DNA of 64,000 bases from Populus alba. Taxonomy: Eukaryota; Streptophyta; Magnoliopsida; Malpighiales; Salicaceae. The stretch lies in NCBI RefSeq assembly GCF_005239225.2, contig NC_133285.1:132260-196259 (forward strand), read 5' to 3'. Position numbers and translations under genes: made by a program. Numbering within the stretch: position 1 is the first letter of the stretch; the number at the start of each line of letters is the position of its first letter. The notes beneath the pieces were generated by a model. It made no database searches. It was not told the origin of the DNA and worked only from the letters and a program-made list of their open reading frames with translations. Shown one piece after another: positions 34,890 through 48,033 of this stretch.

Positions 34890-37410
34890 GCAAGAGAACC
34901 GAACTGCGACAATTTCGATAACACGACCAAAGGATTTGTGTGCAACGGAGTAAAATCTTCTTACATCACCTTCCGATCTTCCCTTTGACTCTCCTTCCCT
35001 TATTGCCAAACTTTTAGGCGCAGCCACTCTTATCGCCTCCATCAATCACATCTCCTCCGAAAATGCCTCCATTCCCACCACCTCCCAGGTCGTGGTTGCT
35101 GTCAGTGGCGGAGCCAAAAAATTTTTAAATAAAAAAGATAAATTACTAAAAAAAATACTTAATATTATATATTATATAAACATATATTATATATAGAGAA
35201 ATTAATTTAAAATACATATACTAACTCATGTCAAGTAAAAATAATTTAAGAATATTTTTAAAATAAAAAACCTATATTATAATTATTCTTTTGAGTTTTT
35301 ATATTTTAAAATTGTTTCATAATGATTTTATTAAAGATATTCTTTCTAAATATATAAAATTAAACTTTTATTTATCTATTTCTAAATCTTCCAGGGACTA
35401 ATGAAATTATTGGCAACAATTCTTTGTTGACTTGTTGTTTTATACAAGTGGGTTAAATATAAATATTAATATATATTTTTAATTTTTTTTATAATGTCTC
35501 TAATTTTTTTGAGTTGTTGAGTACTTTATTTTTAATTACTAGTAAGTTGATCACCATCATTTTTCATATGAAATTCATAACAAAAATACATATTAATTCA
35601 TCAAAACTTGTTTCAATTAATATTCATATGCATATAATATTTATTCATGTACATATTAATTTAACAAATCTATAAATTATAATAAACTCTAACATTTTTA
35701 ATAACTAATTATTAAGGAATAAAACTAAAATTAGACAATGGAATAAATAGAAAAAATAAAAGAAACTCACCTAAAATATAAAGCATAAAAAATTACTTAC
35801 TTAACTAATTAATACGTTAGGATTTGAAGAAAAAATTTTATCAAAAGAAGAGAGGGAGGAACAATAATTCAAAAAAAAAAAAAAAGCTTGGATTTAGTAA
35901 TTAATAAACAAAATTAAACTTGTTAAGTTATTATATATATATATATATATTTTAATTACTACCAGTGGCGGATAATTGCCCCCTTAATCTCCATTGTGGC
36001 TCCGCCACTGGTTCCCGTCAACTGCTCCTGTTATGCCCGTCAATATTACCAGCACAACGTCAACTACACTCTCAAGCACGGATACGAAACTTCACGGTGG
36101 CCAACAACACCTACCAAGGCCTCACCACTTGCCAGTCCTCGATATCCCAGAACCCCTATGTTTTTCTGAATCTGACCGCGGGACTCATTCCCCTGATACC
36201 CCTGAGGTGTGCTTGCCCAACTTCCAACCAGAATGCTTTAGGGGTTAACTACTAGTTCACCTACATGATCAACTGGGGCAATTCCATTTCTTACAAGTTA
36301 CAATCCCTGGTTGTTCGGTGTCGACCATCAGAGGCTGTTTGACTCAAACATGCTGTCGTCCTCCAGTGTCATTTTCCCCTTCACTTCTGGTTCCTTTGAC
36401 CACTGAGACCACCAAAATTGAACATATCGGCAGTCCCTCCGCTTACCTTGCAGACCCCCATTGCGCCCGCTCTTCCGATTACAATCGGGTGCATGCGGGC
36501 GTTGGGATAGGTTCTGATTTGCTCGTTCTTGTATTTACGATCTTTGGATTTCTGTTTTGGTACCGCAAATCTCTCAGTACAAGCCTGTCTCCACTTCAAA
36601 ACCCAACACACTGCCAATCTTTTAAGGGCAATACAGCTGCTGTTAAGGTCATGAAAGGGGATGTCTCTAACGAGATTGACATTTTGAAGATGATCAATAA
36701 CTCCAACGTCATTAGGCTCTCTGGTTTCTGCGTACATGAGGGCACCACTCACCTTGTTTATCATTTCACAGAGAATGGCTCTCTCGCTGATTGGCTTCTA
36801 TCTAACAACAAATACCGAAGCCTTGCATGGATGCAGATTGCCTACGATGTGGCTGATGCCCTCAATTACCTTTTCAACTACACCAACCCTCTCTATATCC
36901 ACAAAAACTTGAAGACCAGCAATATTTTTTTGGATGCCAATTTGAGAGCCAAGCTTGCTGATTTCGGGTTGGCAATAACCCTGGAAAATGACCAAGATGG
37001 TGGATTTCAATCGACAAGGCACGATAGTGGCTACTCAAAGTTATTTGGCCCCTTGAATGCATATAAAATGGAGTCCGCCCCGAGATTAGCATCTGGGGTT
37101 GTTATGTTGGAGCTCTTATCTGGGAAGGAAGCAGCTGCAGCGGCTATTGAAAAGAGTTCAGGTGATGAGATGCTCTCCGTAACGATAGTGCGTGTGCTTG
37201 AGGTAGACGACGTGAGAGACTCTCTGGCTTCCTATACCCCTTGGATCTAGCCTTCCCAATGGCCCAGCAGGCTAAAAGCTGTGTCTTTCATGATCTCAAT
37301 ACAAGCGCTTCGATGACTCAAGTTTTCATGATATTGTCCAGGTTCCTCTCGTCTTCATTCGACTGGGATCCATCCGATGAGCTTGATCGCTCTACGTGTC
37401 TTTAGGCTAG
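34890..37410 (+). pseudogene. LysM receptor-like kinase (LYK4/LYK5 type), interrupted pseudogene
   Basis: Before the insertion, plus-strand codons give TKGFVCNGVKSSYITFRS and GAATLIASINHISSENASIP, the LYK ectodomain, with a stop at the frame break near 34989. After the insertion the ectodomain resumes as PVNCSCYARQYYQHNVNYTL, with NNTYQGLTTCQ. The kinase part, in the open frame 36318-37250, has a transmembrane run (DLLVLVFTIFGFLFW), then IHKNLKTSNIFLD in place of the HRD loop, DFGLA, and a C-lobe ending near DWDPSDELDRS (about 37365-37390) beyond stops. Several frameshifts and stops, a shortened N-lobe and the element at 35103-36010 make it non-functional. LYK4/5 proteins act in chitin perception and are themselves poor kinases, so catalytic-loop loss may be ancestral. 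Confidence 0.85.
35103..36010. mobile_element. Non-autonomous TIR transposon inserted in the LysM-kinase pseudogene
   Basis: 908 bp bounded by perfect 14-bp terminal inverted repeats, CAGTGGCGGAGCCA (35103-35116) and its complement (35997-36010). The interior is AT-rich and non-coding. Flanks join the kinase reading as VVVAV then PVNCSC, so the insertion point is precise. A clean 8-bp duplication is not visible; only GT is shared by both flanks. The TIR style resembles hAT-like elements, but the class is unproven. Confidence 0.8.
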
Positions 37411-37857
37411 GGGAGCTAGATCAGCAACAGCACATTTCATGCCAACGTATTAACTAATATGTTTTATCAGACATGCAACTGCACAAGTGAAACACTGCTT
37501 TCTTAACACTCCATGAACGTCATTGTCACTGTGGTCTTGCAAGCTGTGTATACATTGTTGTTCCAAAAACATTTCAGAAAAATGGATCCCCATTACCAAC
37601 AGTATGATTTATAATGGCCCCTCTTGAGCTTCTCCGGTGACTAGAATCCAACTTTGAGGTTCCAACATACTAAAGTACATTACAATCATTGGGTTTTAAA
37701 CCAGAAGGAAACAGCATGATACCATAATTTACAGACAATTCAATCAGTGATGGTAATTCATATAATTGTCAAAAGTTGGTGACGCCATGTGATACGAGAG
37801 AAGGATTTTGCCACCCTGCCATCTTTTCCAAACGTGCATCTTGGGGGAGCATGCATC
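37411..37857. other. 3' flank between LysM-kinase pseudogene and SKI3
   Basis: No coding content seen. The bases next to 37858 are the SKI3 3' UTR (minus). Confidence 0.6.
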
Positions 37858-40800
37858 TCATTCCATAAGCTTATGCAGGATGTTCCAATATCTCAAAGAA
37901 GACGGATTTGTATGGATTGCCCGAAGAACCCATTTAAGTGGGCTTTGACAAACTTCCACCGTAGATGGAGTTTTAAACCCAGCTTCTGATTGTATTGAAA
38001 GCAAATGCATTTGAAAGAAGAGTTCTGCAGGTCTCATTTCTGTAAAAACATGAAGCATATCAGAATAACCATGTATATGCAGGTGTGTGTGTGTTAAATA
38101 CCCACTAACAGTTGATTAATCAGCACTCGGAAATAATATGCATCTACCACCAGATACACAGCAAGTGACCATATCAATCTAACTGGGCCTTCTGATCCAT
38201 AATCTTTCGATGGGAAAGAATGTAGTTTTTGGCAATTCAAAATCTTGAATAGGTATGCATGTTGTTAAACAACTAAACAATCTTCTTATCTGGAATGGTT
38301 GAGCCAGGTTGAAATGCCGGGTAAAGTTTACAAATGTACACAAATGCTGATCGTTACTTTGTATAACTGTAAAACCAACCCTAAAATGCGTTCAAATTTA
38401 TATCAAAAGGCAACCATTAGAAGTCGTCTCATGGTGCATTGGTATGCATTTTTATTTGAGGAGAAATGAAAACTAAACTACTGCCCACTTTGTATTCAGA
38501 TACATTTCCTTTTCGAATGCACTTTATAGCCTTCTGTAATTCATTTCAAAAAGTTTGGACATGGTGGAATTCTAGCACCAGTATACTACTAATAGCAGTG
38601 CAATTTGATGCAAGACGAACTAGCAAGAAAATTGGCATTTCAGAATTATGTAAATAACAAAAAGATATCCAGTATCTTAAGCAGTTCATACCTGGTGGCC
38701 AAGAATACCATTCAAAGCGGAGGTTCTTCTCCCAATTTCGCTTTGAACCAAGGCTCCCTTCTGCTTGCGCTAACAGTAACGATACAAGAGGCAAGGGGAT
38801 GACAGAATTCGCATGAGCACTGGTGAGGCTACTTACAGCAAGAGATAAGTAATCAGAGCTACAAAACTGTCTGGCAAGCTTCATACAGGCGACACCTGAA
38901 AGCATTAATGATTCAATTAAAAGGAAAAATTAAAGGAAACAAACCAAAAATATTTAATCATTAAGGTTAATTTCTTTGACAATTTTGAAAATTTGTTATA
39001 AATGCACCAGCCATCCCTATCAAGACACCCAAGAACTTTTAACATTGTGGGGTTATTTCATAATAAGCTGACAAAAATGCAGAAGTGATCAGGGTAATTT
39101 CAGCAAAGTGTGATCCATATAAGTCAATAAATAACCAACTCACCCAAATATCTACTAAGCAAAAGACAAGTTTACTAATAAAAGTTCACAGCATTTTCTG
39201 TCTTAAGGGAATTTTCAACATGATGCATTAATGTAATAGACTGCCAAAAACTCAATCTAATTGACGAATACCATGGCAGAGAAAAAGGCAGCTCTCAGAA
39301 CTGGCCAGCGAACAAGCTTCCGCAAGGGATTCTTCAGCTGAAAAGTACTCCTCCTTCCATAAAGATATTAATCCCAGAACAAAATTAAATACAGCTATCC
39401 ACATATTCCATGAATTCTTCCACTCTTTCGAGCATTCCTTGAGGCTCAACACTGAGATTTTTGAATCGCTTTCCACATTATACAGAGATTCAATCATTTT
39501 AAGACACATCCACCCTATATTATAATCTGTCTTCAGTTCTATGCATCTTATATACTGTTGCTGGAGGTTTGTGTGATCATCCACTGCAGCATAGGCACGA
39601 CATAGCAGCAAGTGTCCAAAAAACAGGTAGTTATTAGGAAGCAAAAGTGATGAAGCATTTTTAGCATGTTTGATACAGCCTGCTATATTTCCACCTTGCA
39701 AACTGATCTCAGAAGCACAAAGCAAAAGCTGAAACTTTTGATATTGATAAGACATGCTTTCTCTTGAATAGAACTCATTGGAAAGCGCCACCAAAATTAA
39801 ACGCTCAAGTATGGCACAAATTTTGCTAGGGAATCTCTCTTCCCGAGCCTTCTGTAGAAGATTAAGTATAAGCAAGTATTGAGCCCTATGGTTCCAAGGT
39901 TCTTGGCGCATGTATCTGCACATTGAAAACAAAAACAGGAGTGTTTACTCATTCCAATACAAAATAAATGGGTTCAAGCATATTTTTATAAAGGAATCTA
40001 TCAGATCCCACAATTTATGCAAGTCACCACCAGCACAAGCACAAAACAATACACATGCATGCATGGTGGTGGAACCAGACATTAAATTTTGAAGGCAGGC
40101 GACTTTGAATTGCATCCACTTCTTGAAATGTAACTTGGTTGGCATATTATCTGTCCTTATTCCTTTCCATTTATATTTTTCTTTAGACATGTTCTATCAA
40201 TTCACTGATCTAAATTCATTTCTTGAACACAGGAGAATGCTTATTTGATGAATAAAAACTACATGTGTATTTGTTTTAGGAGGGGAACAAACTCCTCCAG
40301 TCTGTGCATGTAGGAAACAGCACTGTATATTTTTCCAAAAAGCCACAGCAATATGAAAAGTTGAAAAAGTAGATGATTTCGTTTTCAACCTTCATCAAGT
40401 ACAAAGATCGATTATTGAAAACAGAGAATCGTATTATAAGAATGACACAGAACAGTTACTATACTTCTGAAGTTCTTGGACAGCTCCAGGTCCATTATGG
40501 CATTGATAACCACATGCTGGGTAAGAAAATTTTGGATCTTCATGGCCAATTGCATAGCAAGCAACTGCCCCAGCACCAAGAATTTCACATCCTGACTTTA
40601 AACCTTGCTTGCTTGCACAGTTAGGAGCTTCTGTGACACAGCACCTACTAGCTACATGAGTTTCTTTCCATTCTTCACATGATAGCAAAAGATGACCGAG
40701 TAGATTCCTGTTGAGAGAGGCACAACAAGGATACAAAAAAATTATAAATAATGATACTGCTTGCTGAAGCTTGGATAAGCAATCATAACATTCATCAACC

Positions 40801-43800
40801 TTCAAAATGTTTAGGTGGATAAAATTAGGAAAGATGTCCATGATGCATAAAAGTATAGCTAATTTGACAATGTGAAATCAAACCGAACATAATATAATGA
40901 ATTTCCAAATATTCTATGCAATCAAGGAAAATTGCAAAATTTTGTAAGTTTCCAAAATTTCCAAAAATATCAAAAATATTTTACACAAACTGAATGATGG
41001 GGAAACCAATTACGTGTGGAATATGCTCTAACTTGTGAGACTCTGAGTTCACATATGAAACAACAAGGAAATCATAATGTAGAATCTATGACACACATTC
41101 TGAATAAAAGAAATTGTTGCTTTTATTACCAAATTCATGCATACAGACCATTGTACATGCTAGAATGTGGATACTGACAAAATTTATTATAGACTTTAAT
41201 AAACTCAGTATTATTAGAAAATATTATAAATTCAAAATTTTCTTTAGATAACCAGATATTCCATTCATGAAAAGTAGTAATAAACTCAATATATGTATCA
41301 CAAATGGATATTTGATCATAAAGTTTCAGCCAAATAGCTTAAATCTAAATGTAGGTTGCACAGGAGAACAGACAACAACAGCAGAAACCAGAGTTATTGA
41401 AATATCTTAAAAGATAATGCACAGTAGTAGTTTCAATATCTACCTTAGCAAATTACTATAGGGGTAACTGTGAAGAGCTTTTTTAATGTGACTAATTCCA
41501 CTCTGAAATCCAAGGCAATAATCTGATCCATGTTTAACCTGCACAGCCCACCGACATAAGTATGCACCGGTAAATGGCATAGCCCAAAACAAGCAACTCC
41601 CTGTTCAAATATAACATCAGATGTAATAGCAGCAAAAAAAAATAAAAAATTTACCAGCTTAGCAAGAGCTGTTAAATAGTGCTTTTCAATGATCTCATCA
41701 TGGGATAAAAGAGAATAGTGACTGCTTGAAACAGCCTGTGCAAGCCGATTACTGTGATCAAGAGCATGGATGGCAGATGCTACAATCCACACTTTTGTAC
41801 TCTGGAGAAATTCTTTTGGCATTTTCAGAATGCTGGAAACTGCCAAATCCAGTCCAGAAATGTAATACAGCATTCTGCAGATAAAACTAACAGAAGCTGC
41901 TGCAAGTGCCCGTTCCATTGCTGAAACACTGGAAGCCAGATTTCTTACCACTGAGAGCGCATGGTCATTCTCACCAAGTTGCCATAAACAGAAAGCATGT
42001 ATCTGCATGCCTTCTGAATCAAGCATACCTTAAACAAATAAAAACTGATCACATAAAAAGGTCCAGGGTTTAATTCAACAGTATGATCACATTAAATAAA
42101 CAAAATCTAAGATTGCTAACAGGGATCTCATAAAAAGAGGCTTCTCATTACGCTTATTGTTTACTGAAACTGCTATTGTTTCACACTTTTAACTTGCCAC
42201 AAATTATAAAAGTTAGGAGAATTCATATATGTTATTAAAAGCATTAACGATATTGAAGAACCCATACATCACTTCACTCCTTTCTTGCATAAGATACTAT
42301 ATTAAGCAAAATAAAAGAAAATAAATACAAGTACATAAATGTTACCAGAACCGAACCTTTTTTTCTCAAACTTTCACATTCTTGTACAGCATCAGCAGCA
42401 TACCCAGCCTGCACCAAATAAAGGCTTTTGCTAAAGAAAGGGAAAAAATATAATCACAAAATTTACTCACATCATGCACAAAGCAAGAAACCTTTGAATA
42501 AGATGTAAATATTTTTACAGGTCTACAAACGCAAGTCCAAAAATACAAGCAGAAATATAAATTACCTTACTCAGAGATCGGGCCAAATTAACTGCTATCT
42601 TTTGGAAATGAGATTTTGATGTGTCACCTGATGAAATGTTGATTGCACAGCGTGCTAGACGAAACGAAGTAATAGCAGCTTGATACTCAGATCGTGCCTC
42701 ACAAACTAGACCGTGCAAGTTATGAGTTTCGGGATAGTGAGGGGCTTTCTGGACTGCCTGCCGGATGGCTCCAAAAACCTGTAGAAGCAACAGCTTCCTA
42801 AGCAAGTTGCCCAGTTGATTTGAAATACAGATGAAAACATATTTCTTCAAAAGAGGCAAATTTCTCATGTGTAATTGGAAATTATAGTACCTGTGAAGAC
42901 GCAAGGCTCCCTGAAATCAAAGCAAGTTTAGCAAGACCAATTTGGAACTCTGCGACCTGTCAATCAAAGCAATGATTTGAACAGATCATGCCACTGCAAT
43001 GAGATAATCACCATAACCAAGTAGCATTAAAGGATGTGCAACTCATACATTAAATGCAAAATTCTTTCTCTTAAAGCATATTCAAAGAGCATAAAACTAT
43101 TAGATGTTTACAGGAAGTATCTGCACAGCTCGTGAACAGCTCTCGAAAGCCTCCTCTGGTGTCAACTCCCTGAATTACAATGCACCATTTGTGTTACTTG
43201 GGGATTTATATCACCATAAAACCATGCATTTAATACTATACAATTTAGGAACCTACCTAATTTGACAATCAGCTGACATGCCTGCCCATGGCAATGAAAG
43301 TGAAGGATCTATACTTCTGCTGCAATCAAATGCCAACCTTGCCAAGTTCTTCTCTCCCTCTTCTCTGTAAAGCTGTATTGACCGGGAATTTAGGAATCTT
43401 TTTGACATCACCACCAGTATCATATATATCCAGATTTTTCTGTATTTATAATGCCAATTGTGCCAAAGGCCCCAAGCTGGGGAATTCACATGGCATTCAG
43501 GCAAGTGCAAAACTATGGGAATGTTTGTAACTCCAGAGTCAGGCTAATGTAGCATGTACAAGGCAACAAAATGGTTTCATGAGCGTAATAGTATGTTTTA
43601 TTAGAAAAGAAGTAAAGTCCAGACATCATAAAATGGAACCACATGAGAAAGGGAGCGGAGAGGGGGGATCTAATTATGAGATTTATGCAAGTACCTTCCC
43701 AAGATATGCCCAAGCAACAGCTAAGGAGACATCCAATTGCAATCCCCTGATCAAGGCATGCTGTCTCAAGGCATTATGACCAGATAAACATCCCAGTGCC

Positions 43801-46458
43801 ACCCAGAACTCGTAATTGTCACCCTCAAGTAACAAGGCCCCCAGAACCATCTTTTCCGATAGCTGCCTGGTGAAAACAATAGTAAGTTCAGAGAGAAAAT
43901 TTATGGTAAGAATAGAAGATAAACAAAACAATATAAACCCAAATCGTACCAAGGATGCTGGTCGTACCCATGATTCTCATTCATAGAAGAAATGAGATCT
44001 GAAGCAATTCCAATGTCAATATAAAGGTTAGCTTGCCATGGAGCCAAGTGCAGAGCACGTTGGTACGACCTTTTGGCAGATGTGGAGGCCAAATAGCAAG
44101 TTTGCTTCCAGGTAAGGATGGAAGCATGGAAACTCTCAACATCATATTCCACACTCTGATCATCTTCCATCCATGGAAAACACTTTGCGTAGTTAAGCTA
44201 GAAAGGAAAGAGACATGCCTGAATTATTAAATTTGGTAAACAAACCTGGATATTGAATTAGGGTACAAAACACATTGCAAACGTATTTTACCAAAAAACA
44301 GCATGTGCAAAAGTTCTTTAACAAAACAAATGACAAGAGACTAATTCAAATAGCCTATCCTCCTCTCCCACGCTCTACTTCCCAGGAAATTCCATAAAAG
44401 GTATCATCATTCTCTTACTCAACAACAAGCAATGCAGTAGCAGAGGTGGACAGAACTACATTCACAACAACGATACCACTACCAAACAAAAATATATAAC
44501 AATGAAAGATGTTGGTGAATTCAGAATTTAAAGCCAAACAGTTTGCACATATCTCAAACTAGTAAATTCAAACTTTAAATTACTCTGATGAAAAAAGTCC
44601 ATCTTTCATTTTTACTTGGTCAGAGGCCAGAAATTAGTGATATTTAAATTTGAAATCAGTAAATATGAAATAAGTAATTATTATTGAACAGTTGAGGCAT
44701 TAAAGAGGCAGAGACTGGTGAAGTTTAGAGAGGCTCACCTGAATGTCACCATGCAATTTCCAGATACATGAAAAATTCCCAGCCAGCTGAGCAATTTTAT
44801 CGGCAACCTTGCATGCATCCTGTGGTCGTTTTAGGAACCAAAAGTTAGATATTTTCATATTGACATCACAAGAATGTACGAGATGCGATTATTTGAAGCC
44901 ATGCTGACCAACCTCTAACAATGAAGCTCCCCATCTAAATGCACCCATATTCATACATTCCTTTGACCAAGCAAGGAGTCCAGAAGCTAGCCCATAGTTT
45001 GCAGACACATTTTGAGGTGAGATCTCCAAAGCTCGCTGAAACTGCTCAACTCCCTTTTTGCAGAAGACCGCATTATCACATATCATCAATCACCTCCGAA
45101 TAAATAAAGGAATTTTGTATTGAAGGAGACACATAAATGAGACACGACTTTTCTCACAAGTATGATTGGATATAATTAATGATATGTTTTATTAAGAAAT
45201 AAATGCATGCAAAAATAACGCCTCAGCGCATTCTATTCTAATAAAAGATGTAATAAGCCATCAAGTTGAAAGGTCCATGCGTGTTCATTCTCCAGCTGTG
45301 GAAACGTACTTATATGAACATAAGAAACCGAGTACTGTGAAACCTCAGTAGTTCAGGTATTGAAAATTAAACAAAGGAAGAGTACCTTTTGGAAATTCCC
45401 GAGCGTCAAGAAGATATTTCCACTTTGAATGAGAGCAAAAACTCTCCTATCCTCCAACTCAATGGCTCGTCCATAAGACTGGTTAAATTGTTGTGGCGAG
45501 TAGGACAGTCAAACAGTGTCCATAAGACGGGCATTATTAGTTTGAAAAATGAAATCACAAGAGTGTAGAGTCAAACAGTAGGAGAAGGGTACAAAGAGGA
45601 AGCGTACCTTAGTAGCAGCAGTATACATGCCAAGTTTCTGGTAGGCAAGACCCAAAGCCTTTATAGATAGAAAAACGAGATTAAATATAATGGTAAGGAA
45701 AAGCAGGTAAACTGAAAAGGAAGAAAAAGACTGGGTGTGGAAGAGGAACATACTTCCCATAAATCAGGAGAGGTGAGAAAACCTCGAATGGCATGCTGAA
45801 GAGTATGAACAGCTTCAGAGCATCTATTATGGTGGAGGTGAATGTAACCCAGTCTCCTGAAAGCCCAAAAGGCTCTGGGTGATTTTTGAGAGGCTTCAGT
45901 GCATAGAGAGAGCTCCAGGGTCTCCTTTCCAGTCTGGTCCAACATGTCACAAAGTGCATCTCCGCTTTGAGAATCGTCTGGGTTGAGGGAGACAGCCCTC
46001 TGGTAGCATTTGAGAGCCCTGACCTTCTCCTTCTCGTAGTAATAATGACCCAGATATTTGAAAGCAGTTGCATTCTGAGGGTTCAGTTTCACTGCTACAA
46101 CAAAATGTTCTGCTGCCTTCTCCTTGCATTCGCATCTTTCCCACAAATACACTGCCTGCAATCAATCGATGCATCATTATTTTCTTGAAAAGCTTCTGAC
46201 TAAGTAGAAAAATTAAATGAAAAAACTGATGATTACAAGGTTGAATCGAAGAGAGGGGTCATCAGGATTGGCTTCTACTGACTTCTCTAACTCTCTCAAC
46301 TCCACAACTGCAGCTCTTTGCTTTTCTAAATCTTCTTCTTGTTCTTCTCCCTGAAACGAATCAAAGCAACCGTCAAGTTCTAATTACAATTGCTATTATT
46401 TCTTGTATTCTGCTTGGAGCACGGGAGAGACTAATCAAATACAGACCGATTTCAGCAT
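37858..46458 (-). CDS. SKI3: SKI3, tetratricopeptide subunit of the cytoplasmic Superkiller complex
   Basis: TPR scaffold that holds the SKI2 helicase and SKI8, feeding mRNA to the cytoplasmic exosome. Twenty coding exons: 46458-46447, 46350-46237, 46155-45754, 45658-45608, 45478-45386, 45053-44913, 44819-44739, 44197-43950, 43866-43695, 43372-43257, 43169-43112, 42956-42891, 42778-42566, 42408-42357, 42028-41655, 41538-41444, 40707-40465, 39915-39272, 38895-38692, 38039-37858. All phases agree, giving 1186 aa, close to the 1168 of Arabidopsis SKI3. TPR helices are clear ([40 protein letters not shown]), as are later family blocks [39 protein letters not shown] and the C-terminal [18 protein letters not shown]. 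Exon 1 codes only MLKS; the leader continues to about 46540. It looks intact. Confidence 0.96.
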
Positions 46459-46559
46459 TTTGGGATGAAAACCCTAAACCCCTCTTTACGCAAAGCTCGT
46501 CTTCTTTCTTCACTCTCTTTGCTTTTCACTCGCTGTGCCTGTACCATACCCTATACGGG

Positions 46560-48033
46560 AAAAACAAATTATTCCACAGAGAACAAAAGAAAGGAGGTTT
46601 TATAGTTATGCCACGTCAACATCCAGACCCGCCCGATTTTTAATGAAAAATGATTTTTTTTTCTTTTCTTTTTCGTTTGTTATGATAAAAAATAAAATAA
46701 TAAAAGCGAATTTTTGAAGCGTGTTACGATCAAACTCTTCTTGATTCATACCTTGGAATATATGCTGAATTAGATTTAATTATAATTTATCATAGTTTTG
46801 ATGGTTTGAAATACCTGACAATCTTAACTATTTTATTCTTAATTTAGAAATAATTTTTTATATAAATTATTACTTTTTGTTACAATGATTCTAATGTTTA
46901 TTTAAAATAACATAAGATATATGTATTTTAAAGAAAATAAAAGAATTAGGTTAGCAAAACCAAAAATAGAAAAGAAAGAAAGATTCAGGTAAAAAACAAA
47001 AATAAAAAATGAAATGAAATGAAATGAAAGATTAATAGCACACCATGTAAGAATCAAAAGTACTGTGACAAGGATTGCTGTCAAGTAGAGGGGGGAAAAA
47101 TAAAGTTTATTAATAATTTTAATATTAATTTCGAGAGAGATTATTGTGGCAAATAAGAGGATCTCCTTTTGATTTAGTTTTATATATTTTTTATAAATTT
47201 TATTTTATTTAGGATTTAAATTAATATTTAAAAAAAAAAATCAAGCACGCCCAACCACTTCACTGGAAATAAATTCTCTGAGGCGGAGGTCGAAACCACT
47301 TTATAAAAAAAATGAAAAGAGATTAATAATATAACTTGTCTTTTTTGGTTATAGTTTTATAATTTGATTAATACTAAATGATAAAATATTAAAAAATTGG
47401 GAATGCGCGGTTGAAATCGTATTTTTATAAATTTTTAATAAAAATTATTAAAATTTAATATGATTTTTATGTTTTGGATCGTTTTGATGAATTTGATGTT
47501 AAAAATAATTTTTATAAAATTAAAAAAATATTATTGATATATATTTTGGCATGAAAAGTTATTTAAAAAGTAATTATTATCGTATCATTAAATATATTGT
47601 TAGGTAGGTGTAAAAAAAAAATAAATGTGTTTAACTAATAAAGATGAAGGTATAGAAATGAATTTTATTGGTGGAATTTTATCATTTTAAAACAGAGAAA
47701 ACAGGTGAACATATCATGATTATTATCATATTTTCTGTCTGGAACCAAACTGTAGCTAAAAGCAATGATTGCAGCTAGAACTCATGAAGGCAGTAGTAGT
47801 TGTATCCGAATATTAGTGGAAGAGATAAAGGCGCGGTCGATCTGCTGTAATGAAATGGATGGCATGGGCACTTCACTTTCTCACCGATCAACTTCTTCCG
47901 AAACAAATAGTCAGAAGTCCATTTAACAACAGTACTGAATCAAATATCAATGAAGATAGATGAGGAGCAAATGAAAGGCTTGTGCTGATATATATATGGT
48001 AATTACAGGAGTACTGATAGAGGGTTGGTCCTG
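46560..48033. other. AT-rich intergenic DNA between SKI3 and the AP-1 sigma gene
   Basis: No coding sequence. An (ATGAA)n microsatellite lies at about 47008-47029. Bases from about 47880 to 48033 are likely the AP-1 sigma 3' UTR. Confidence 0.6.

Noticed and set aside
41539..41654. In-frame extension of a SKI3 exon through [18 protein letters not shown]
   Set aside because: The family sequence resumes only after the acceptor at 41539 ([20 protein letters not shown]); the 116-bp segment is an intron that happens to lack stops.
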